DNA of 64,000 bases from assembly GCA_019054805.1 (NCBI GenBank), contig JAHQIY010000024.1:496001-560000 (forward strand), read 5' to 3'. The notes under the pieces were generated by a model. It was not told the origin of the DNA, did not search any database, and worked only from the letters and a program-made list of their open reading frames with translations. Positions 55,201 to 64,000 of the stretch are shown here, piece after piece (the stretch's first letter is position 1; each line of letters begins with the position of its first letter). The position numbers and the translations under genes were made by a program. The stretch comes from Brachionus manjavacas (Eukaryota; Rotifera; Eurotatoria; Ploima; Brachionidae).

Positions 55201-58200
55201 GTTTGCCGGTTTTCAACCTCCCGTTAATTTTTGACCGATTATTTTGGCGGTTCAAAATTTTTACCGCCAGGCTGACCGGCCAAATGACCGTCCGCCAAAA
55301 ATTTTGCCGGTTTTCAACCTCCCGTTAATTTTAGACCTTTTATTTTGACGGTTCAAAATTACCGCCAGGTTGACCGGCCAAATGACCGTCCGCCAAAATG
55401 TTTGCCGGTTTTTCAACCTCCCGTTAATTTAAGACAGTTTATTTTGGCGGTTTAAAATTTTTACCGCCAGGTTGACCGGCCAAATGACCGTCCGCCAAAA
55501 AGTTGGCCGGTTTTTTGACCGCCCGTTTATTTTAGACCGTTTATTTTGGCGGTTCAAAATTTTTACCGCAGGTTGGCCGGCCAAATGACCGTCCGACAAA
55601 AGTTTGCCGGTTTTTTGACAACCCCTTTTTTTTAGGCGGTTCAAAATTTTTACCGCCAGGCTGACGGGCCAAATGACCGTCCGACAAAATGTTTGCCGGT
55701 TTTTACCGCCCGTTTATTTTGGCGGTTCAAAATTTTTACCGCCAGGCTGACGGGCCAAATGACTGTCCGACAAAAGTTTGCCGGTTTTTCAACCTCCCGT
55801 TAATTTTAGACCGTTTATTTTGGCGGTTCAAAATTATTACCGCCAGGTTGACCGGCCAAATGACCGTCCGCCAAATGTGTGCCGGTTTTTTGACCGCTCG
55901 TTTATTTTCGACCGTTTATTTTGGCGGTTCAAAATTGATACCGCCAGGCTGATGGGCCAAATGACCGTCCGACAAAAGTTTGCCGGTTTTTCAACCTCCT
56001 GTTAATTTTAGACCGTTTATTTTGGCGGTTCAAAATTTTTACCGCCAGGCTGACGGGCCAAATGACCGTCCGACAAAAGTTTGCCGGTTTTTTGACAACC
56101 CCTTTTTTTTTGGCGGTTCAAAATTTTTACCGCCAGGCTGACGGGCCAAATGACCGTCCGACAAAATGTTTGCCGGTTTTTTTACCGCCCGTTTATTTTG
56201 GCGGTCCAAAATTTTTACCGCCAGGCTGACCGGCCAAATGACCGTCCGCTAAAAAGTTGGCCGGTTTTTTGACCGCCCGTTTATTTTAGACCGTTTATTT
56301 TGGCGGTTCAAAATTTTTCCCGCCAGGTTGACCGGCCAAATGACCGTCTGCCAAATGTGGGCCGGTTTTTTGACCGCCCGTTGATTTTAGACCGTTTATT
56401 TTGGCGGTTCAAAATTTTTACCGCCAGGCTGACGGGCCAAATGACCGTCCGACAAAAAGTTTGCCGGTTTTTTGACAACCCCTTTTTTTGGCGGTTCAAA
56501 ATTTTTACCGCCAGGCTGTTGGGCCAAATGACCGTCCGCCAAATGTGTGCCGGTTTTTTGACCGCCCGTTGATTTTAGACCGTTTATTTTGGCGGTTCAA
56601 AATTTTTACCGCCAGGCTGACGGGCCAAATGACCGTCCGACAAAAGTTTGCCGGTTTTTCAACCTCCCGTTAATTTTAGACCGTTTATTTTGGCGGTTCA
56701 AAATTATTACCGCCAGGTTGACCGGCCAAATGACCGTCCGCCAAATGTGTGCCGGTTTTTTGACCGCTCGTTTATTTTTGACCGTTTATTTTGGCGGTTC
56801 AAAATTGATACCGCCAGGCTGATGGGCCAAATGACCGTCCGACAAAAGTTTGCCGGTTTTTCAACCTCCTGTTAATTTTAGACCGTTTATTTTGGCGGTT
56901 CAAAATTTTTACCGCCAGGCTGACGGGCCAAATGACCGTCCGACAAAAGTTTGCCGGTTTTTTGACAACCCCTTTTTTTTTGGCGGTTCAAAATTTTTAC
57001 CGCCAGGCTGACGGGCCAAATGACCGTCCGACAAAATGTTTGCCGGTTTTTACCGCCCGTTTATTTTGGCGGTCCAAAATTTTTACCGCCAGGCTGACCG
57101 GCCAAATGACCGTCCGCTAAAAAGTTGGCCGGTTTTTTGACCGCCCGTTTATTTTAGACCGTTTATTTTGGCGGTTCAAAATTTTTACCGCCAGGTTGAC
57201 GGGCCAAATGACCGTCCGCCATATGTGTGCCGGTTTTTCAACCTCCCGTTAATTTTAGACCTTTTATTTTGGCGGTCCAAAATTTTTACCGTCAGGCTGA
57301 CCGGCCAAATGACCGTCCGCCAAATGTGTGCCGGTTTTTCAACCTCCTGTTAATTTTAGACCGTTTATTTTGGCGGTTCAAAATTTTTACCGCCAGGTTG
57401 ACGGGCCAAATGACCGTCCGCCATATGTGTGCCGGTTTTTTGACCGCCCGTTGATTTTAGACCGTTTATTTTGGCGGTTCAAAATTTTTACCGCCAGGCT
57501 GACCGGCCAAATGACCGTCCGCCAAAAAGTTTGCCGGTTTTTCAACCTCCTGTTAATTTTGGACCGTTTATTTTGGCGGTTCAAAATTTTAACCGCCAGG
57601 CTGACGGGCCAAATGACTGTCCGACAAAAGTTTGCCGGTTTTTCAACCTCCCGTTAATTTAAGACCGTTTATTTTGACGGTTCAAAATTTTTACCGCCAG
57701 GTTGACCGGCCAAATGACCGTCCGCCAAATGTGTGCCGGTTTTTTGACCGCTCGTTTAATGTAAACCGTTTATTTTGGCGGTTCAAAATTAATACCGCCA
57801 GGCTGACGGGCAAAATGACCGTCCGACAAAATTTTGCCGGTTTTTCAACCTCCCGTTAATTTAAGACAGTTTATTTTGGCGGTTTAAAATTTTTACCGCC
57901 AGGTTGACCGGCCAAATGACCGTCCGCCAAAATGTTTGCCGGTTTTCAACCTCCCGTTAATTTTTGACCGATTATTTTGGCGGTTTAAAATTTTTACCGC
58001 CAGGTTGACCGGCCAAATGACCGTCCGCCAAAATGTTTGCCGGTTTTCAACCTCCCGTTAATTTTTGACCGATTATTTTGGCGGTTCAAAATTTTTACCG
58101 CCAGGCTGACCGGCCAAATGACCGTCCGCCAAAAATTTTGCCGGTTTTCAACCTCCCGTTAATTTTAGACCTTTTATTTTGACGGTTCAAAATTACCGCC

Positions 58201-61200
58201 AGGTTGACCGGCCAAATGACCGTCCGCCAAAATGTTTGCCGGTTTTTCAACCTCCCGTTAATTTAAGACAGTTTATTTTGGCGGTTTAAAATTTTTACCG
58301 CCAGGTTGACCGGCCAAATGACCGTCCGCCAAAAAGTTGGCCGGTTTTTTGACCGCCCGTTTATTTTAGACCGTTTATTTTGGCGGTTCAAAATTTTTAC
58401 CGCAGGTTGGCCGGCCAAATGACCGTCCACCAAAAAGTTTGCCGGTTTTTCAACCTCCTGTTAATTTTAGACCGTTTATCTTGGCGGTTCAAAATTTTTA
58501 CCGCCAGGCTGACGGGCCAAATGACCGTCCGACAAAAAGTTTGCCGGTTTTATTACCGCCCGTTAATTTTAGACCGTTTATTTTGGCGGTTCAAAATTTT
58601 TACCGCCAGGTTGACGGGCCAAATGACCGTCCGACAAAAGTTTGCCGGTTTTTTGACAACCCCTTTTTTTTAGGCGGTTCAAAATTTTTACCGCCAGGCT
58701 GACGGGCCAAATGACCGTCCGACAAAATGTTTGCCGGTTTTTTTACCGCCCGTTTATTTTGGCGGTTCAAAATTTTTACCGCCAGGCTGACGGGCCAAAT
58801 GACTGTCCGACAAAAGTTTGCCGGTTTTTCAACCTCCCGTTAATTTTAGACCGTTTATTTTGGCGGTTCAAAATTATTACCGCCAGGTTGACCGGCCAAA
58901 TGACCGTCCGCCAAATGTGTGCCGGTTTTTTGACCGCTCGTTTATTTTCGACCGTTTATTTTGGCGGTTCAAAATTGATACCGCCAGGCTGATGGGCCAA
59001 ATGACCGTCCGACAAAAGTTTGCCGGTTTTTCAACCTCCTGTTAATTTTAGACCGTTTATTTTGGCGGTTCAAAATTTTTACCGCCAGGCTGACGGGCCA
59101 AATGACCGTCCGACAAAAGTTTGCCGGTTTTTTGACAACCCCTTTTTTTTTGGCGGTTCAAAATTTTTACCGCCAGGCTGACGGGCCAAATGACCGTCCG
59201 ACAAAATGTTTGCCGGTTTTTTTACCGCCCGTTTATTTTGGCGGTCCAAAATTTTTACCGCCAGGCTGACCGGCCAAATGACCGTCCGCTAAAAAGTTGG
59301 CCGGTTTTTTGACCGCCCGTTTATTTTAGACCGTTTATTTTGGCGGTTCAAAATTTTTCCCGCCAGGTTGACCGGCCAAATGACCGTCTGCCAAATGTGT
59401 GCCGGTTTTTTGACCGCCCGTTGATTTTAGACCGTTTATTTTGGCGGTTCAAAATTTTTACCGCCAGGCTGACGGGCCAAATGACCGTCCGACAAAAAGT
59501 TTGCCGGTTTTTTGACAACCCCTTTTTTTTTGGCGGTTCAAAATTTTTACCGCCAGGCTGTTGGGCCAAATGACCGTCCGCCAAATGTGTGCCGGTTTTT
59601 TGACCGCCCGTTGATTTTAGACCGTTTATTTTGGCGGTTCAAAATTTTTACCGCCAGGCTGACGGGCCAAATGACCGTCCGACAAAAGTTTGCCGGTTTT
59701 TCAACCTCCCGTTAATTTTAGACCGTTTATTTTGGCGGTTCAAAATTATTACCGCCAGGTTGACCGGCCAAATGACCGTCCGCCAAATGTTTGCCGGTTT
59801 TTTGACCGCTCGTTTATTTTTGACCGTTTATTTTGGCGGTTCAAAATTGATACCGCCAGGCTGATGGGCCAAATGACCGTCCGACAAAAGTTTGCCGGTT
59901 TTTCAACCTCCTGTTAATTTTAGACCGTTTATTTTGGCGGTTCAAAATTTTTACCGCCAGGCTGACGGGCCAAATGACCGTCCGACAAAAGTTTGCCGGT
60001 TTTTTGACAACCCCTTTTTTTTTGGCGGTTCAAAATTTTTACCGCCAGGCTGACGGGCCAAATGACCGTCCGACAAAATGTTTGCCGGTTTTTTTACCGC
60101 CCGTTTATTTTGGCGGTCCAAAATTTTTACCGCCAGGCTGACGGGCCAAATGACCGTCCGACAAAAAGTTTGCCGGTTTTATTACCGCCCGTTAATTTTA
60201 GACCGTTTATTTTGGCGGTTCAAAATTTTTACCGCCAGGTTGACGGGCCAAATGACCGTCCGCCAAATGTGTGCCGGTTTTTTGACCGCCCGTTGATTTT
60301 AGACCGTTTATTTTGGCGGTTCAAAATTTTTACCGCCAGGCTGACGGGCCAAATGACCGTCCGACAAAAAGTTTGCCGGTTTTTTGACAACCCCTTTTTT
60401 TTAGGCGGTTCAAAATTTTTACCGCCAGGCTGACGGGCCAAATGACCGTCCGACAAAATGTTTGCCGGTTTTTTTACCGCCCGTTGATTTTAGACCGTTT
60501 ATTTTGGCGGTTCAAAATTTTTACCGCCAGGCTGACGGGCCAAATGACCGTCCGACAAAATGTTTGCCGGTTTTTCAACCTCCCGTTAATTTTAGACCGT
60601 TTATTTTGGCGGTTCAAAATTATTACCGCCAGGTTGACCGGCCAAATGACCGTCCGCCAAATGTGTGCCGGTTTTTTGACCGCTCGTTTATTTTCGACCG
60701 TTTATTTTGGCGGTTCAAAATTTTTACCGCCAGGCTGACGGGCCAAATGACTGTCCGACAAAAGTTTGCCGGTTTTTCAACCTCCCGTTAATTTTAGACC
60801 GTTTATTTTGGCGGTTCAAAATTATTACCGCCAGGTTGACGGGCCAAATGACCGTCCGACAAAAAGTTTGCCGGTTTTTTTACCGCCCGTTTATTTTGGC
60901 GGTCCAAAATTTTTACCGCCAGGCTGACCGGCCAAATGACCGTCCGCCAAAAAGTTGGCCGGTTTTTTGACCGATCGTTTATTTTAGACCGTTTATTTTG
61001 GCGGTTCAAAATTTTTACCGCCAGGTTGACGGGCCAAATGACCGTCCGACAAAAGTTTGCCGGTTTTTTGACAACCCCTTTTTTTTTGGCGGTTAAAAAT
61101 TTTTACCGCCAGGCTGACGGGCCAAATGACCGTCCGACAAAATGTTTGCCGGTTTTTTTACCGCCCGTTTATTTTGGCGGTCCAAAATTTTTACCGCCAG

Positions 61201-64000
61201 GCTGACCGGCCAAATGACCGTCCGCTAAAAAGTTGGCCGGTTTTTTGACCGCCCGTTTATTTTAGACCGTTTATTTTGGCGGTTCAAAATTTTTCCCGCC
61301 AGGTTGACCGGCCAAATGACCGTCCGCCAAATGTGTGCCGGTTTTTTGACCGCCCGTTGATTTTAGACCGTTTATTTTGGCGGTTCAAAATTTTTACCGC
61401 CAGGTTGACCGGCCAAATGACCGTCCGCTAAATGTGTGCCGGTTTTTTTACCGCCCGTTTATTTTGGCGGTCCAAAATTTTTACCGCCAGGCTGACCGGC
61501 CAAATGACCGTCCGCTAAAAAGTTGGCCGGTTTTTTGACCGCCCGTTTATTTTAGACCGTTTATTTTGGCGGTTCAAAATTTTTACCGCCAGGTTGACCG
61601 GCCAAATGACCGTCCGCTAAATGTGTGCCGGTTTTTTTACCGCCCGTTTATTTTGGCGGTCCAAAATTTTTACCGCCAGGCTGACCGGCCAAATGACCGT
61701 CCGCTAAAAAGTTGGCCGGTTTTTTGACCGCCCGTTTATTTTAGACCGTTTATTTTGGCGGTTCAAAATTTTTACCGCCAGGTTGACGGGCCAAATGACC
61801 GTCCGACAAAAGTTTGCCGGTTTTTTGACAACCCCTTTTTTTTAGGCGGTTCAAAATTTTTACCGCCAGGCTGACGGGCCAAATGACCGTCCGACAAAAT
61901 GTTTGCCGGTTTTTTTACCGCCCGTTTATTTTGGCGGTCCAAAATTTTTACCGCCAGGCTGACGGGCCAAATGACCGTCCGACAAAATGTTTGCCGGTTT
62001 TTTGACAACCCCTTTTTTTGGCGGGTCAAAATTTTTACCGCCAGGCTGACGGGCCAAATGACCGTCCGACAAAATGTTTGCCGGTTTTTTGACCGCCCGT
62101 TTATTTTAGACCGTTTATTTTCGCGGTTCAAAATTTTTACCGCCAGGCTGACGGGCCAAATGACCGTCCGACAAAATGTTTGCCGGTTTTTTTACCGCCC
62201 GTTTATTTTGGCGGTCCAAAATTTTTACCGCCAGGCTGACCGGCCAAATGACCGTCCGCTAAAAGTTGGCCGGTTTTTTGACCGCCCGTTTATTTTAGAC
62301 CGTTTATTTTGGCGGTTCAAAATTTTTCCCGCCAGGTTGACCGGCCAAATGACCGTCCGCCAAATGTGTGCCGGTTTTTTGACCGCCCGTTGATTTTAGA
62401 CCGTTTATTTTGGCGGTTCAAAATTTTTACCGCCAGGCTGACGGGCCAAATGACCGTCCGACAAAAAGTTTGCCGGTTTTTTGACAACCCCTTTTTTTGG
62501 CGGTTCAAAATTTTTACCGCCAGGCTGTTGGGCCAAATGACCGTCCGCCAAAAAGTTGGCCGGTTTTTTGACCGCCCGTTTATTTTAGACCGTTTATTTT
62601 CGCGGTTCAAAATTTTTACCGCCAGGTTGACCGGCCAAATGACCGTCCGCAAAATGTGTTCCGGTTTTTGACCGCCCGTTTATTTTAGACCGTTTATTTT
62701 GGCGGTTCAAAATTTTTCCCGCCAGGTTGACCGGCCAAAATGACCGTCCGCCAAATGTGTGCCGGTTTTTTGACCGCCCGTTGATTTTAGACCGTTTATT
62801 TTGGCGGTTCAAAATTTTTACCGCCAGGCTGACGGGCCAAATGACCGTCCGACAAAATGTTTGCCGGTTTTTTTACCGCCCGTTTATTTTGGCGGTCCAA
62901 AATTTTTACCGCCAGGCTGACCGGCCAAATGACCGTCCGCTAAAAAGTTGGCCGGTTTTTTGACCGCCCGTTTATTTTAGACCGTTTATTTTGGCGGTTC
63001 AAAATTTTTCCCGCCAGGTTGACCGGCCAAATGACCGTCCGCCAAATGTGTGCCGGTTTTTTGACCGCCCGTTGATTTTAGACCGTTTATTTTGGCGGTT
63101 CAAAATTTTTACCGCCAGGCTGACGGGCCAAATGACCGTCCGACAAAAAGTTTGCCGGTTTTTTGACAACCCCTTTTTTTTTGGCGGTTCAAAATTTTTA
63201 CCGCCAGGCTGACGGGCCAAATGACCGTCCGCCAAAAAGTTGGCCGGTTTTTTGACCGCCCGTTTATTTTAGACCGTTTATTTTCGCGGTTCAAAATTTT
63301 TACCGCCAGGTTGACCGGCCAAATGACCGTCCGCTAAATGTGTGCCGGTTTTTTGACCGCCCGTTTATTTTAGACCGTTTATTTTGGCGGTTCAAAATTT
63401 TTCCCGCCAGGTTGACCGGCCAAATGACCGTCCGCCAAATGTGTGCCGGTTTTTTGACCGCCCGTTGATTTTAGACCGTTTATTTTGGCGGTTCAAAATT
63501 TTTACCGCCAGGCTGACGGGCCAAATGACCGTCCGACAAAATGTTTGCCGGTTTTTTTACCGCCCGTTTATTTTGGCGGTCCAAAATTTTTACCGCCAGG
63601 CTGACGGGCCAAATGACCGTCCGACAAAATGTTTGCCGGTTTTTTGACAACCCCTTTTTTTTTGGCGGTTCAAAATTTTTACCGCCAGGCTGACGGGCCA
63701 ATTGACCGTCCGACAAAATGTTTGCCGGTTTTTTGACCGCCCGTTTATTTTAGACCGTTTATTTTCGCGGTTCAAAATTTTTACCGCCAGGTTGACCGGC
63801 CAAATGACCGTCCGACAAAAGTTTGCCGGTTTTTCAACCTCCTGTTAATTTTAGACCGTTTATTTTGGCGGTCCAAAATTTTTACCGCCAGGCTGACCGG
63901 CCAAATGACCGTCCGACAAAAGTTTGCCGGTTTTTTGACAACCCCTTTTTTTTTAGCGGTTCAAAATTTTTACCGCCAGGCTGACGGGCCAAATGACCGT
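52229..64000. repeat. ~101-bp satellite DNA array with higher-order repeats, continues past window end
   Basis: About 11.8 kb (roughly 115 units). The conserved half reads TTTTTACCGCCAGGCTGACC, GGCCAAATGACCGTCCGCCA, AAAAGTTTGCCGGTTTTT. The following part has four subtypes: CAACCTCCCGTTAATTTTAG, GACCGCCCGTTTATTTTAG, GACAACCCCTTTTTTTT and TACCGCCCGTTTATTTTGGC. TGGCGGT and ACCGCCA in each unit form a 7-bp hairpin across about 11 nt. Orientation: first unit forward, about 52.34-52.81 kb inverted, the rest forward. Long runs recur: about 54.5-56.9 kb matches 57.3-59.9 kb (offset 2.83 kb, then 3.04 kb), and a marker unit recurs at 55778, 56648, 58818 and 59690. Open frames on both strands are by-products of a stop-poor repeat. 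Confidence 0.97.

Noticed and set aside
52472-64000. Dozens of overlapping open frames of 60-164 codons on both strands with similar peptides (e.g. VQNFYRQADRPND, KILNRQNKRSKING)
   Set aside because: They come from the 101-bp satellite, whose unit has few stops and whose length is not a multiple of 3. The same DNA is open on both strands and no promoter or start context is conserved.
52229-64000. CRISPR-like regular repeats
   Set aside because: Units are about 101 bp, directly adjacent and diverged as a satellite, with no unique spacers; the genome is eukaryotic.
52229-64000. CENP-B box in the satellite
   Set aside because: Part of the pattern (A-x-x-CGGG) occurs near CTAAAATAAACGGG, but the TTCG half is absent in the units I checked.

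Overview
The window is nuclear DNA from an AT-rich metazoan. Evidence: genes split by very short GT..AG introns (49-94 nt in the two best-resolved genes), a CSL/Su(H) transcription factor (Notch pathway, an animal trait), an SF3B3 spliceosome gene, an EFCAB7 homologue (a Hedgehog/cilium protein, implying ciliated cells), and many eukaryotic transposons. The species cannot be named from sequence alone. A small compact-intron invertebrate fits.

Layout. 1-2.1 kb: relic of a Ty3/gypsy element (reverse transcriptase and pol C-terminus) followed by two decayed coiled-coil/RING relics. 2.1-10.7 kb: gene-free AT-rich DNA with microsatellites and a LINE endonuclease scrap. 10.7-13.4 kb (+): CSL, 8 exons. 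13.9-18.8 kb (-): EFCAB7 homologue, multi-exon. 19.7-21.2 kb: a small minus-strand ORF, a LINE RT fragment and a hAT scrap. 21.2-28.3 kb: full-length Ty3/gypsy element 'A' with identical 336-bp LTRs, a CGAA target-site duplication and an extra ORF after pol. 28.4-32.1 kb: LINE endonuclease relic split by a satellite-like fragment and a TA-flanked MITE that itself holds a Tc1 element. 32.6-36.5 kb (+): SF3B3, 5 exons, about 1221 aa. 37.4-40.5 kb (-): an unrecognised coiled-coil-rich multi-exon gene. 40.5-45.4 kb: transposon graveyard (Ulp1-like protease relic, degenerate ~120-bp tandem repeats, KDZ-like transposase relic, GC-rich gag fragment). 45.4-52.2 kb: older Ty3/gypsy element 'B' with ~242-bp LTRs, an AACC duplication and a different extra ORF after pol. 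52.2-64.0 kb: a ~101-bp satellite array with higher-order repeats running off the window end.

The most striking observation concerns the two LTR elements. Each carries about 20 copies of its own short palindromic motif, spread over LTRs, gag, pol and the extra ORF in all three codon phases: CACAGTG/CACTGTG in element A and GACGTC in element B. By eye each motif is nearly absent from the other element and from the rest of the window. Each element also has an unrelated, GC-richer extra ORF downstream of pol, and the first relic has RING/coiled-coil coding DNA in the same place. A family-specific DNA tag plus a family-specific accessory protein resembles in logic (not homology) the plant VANDAL/VANC anti-silencing system. 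That link is an inference; the motif counts are read directly from the sequence.
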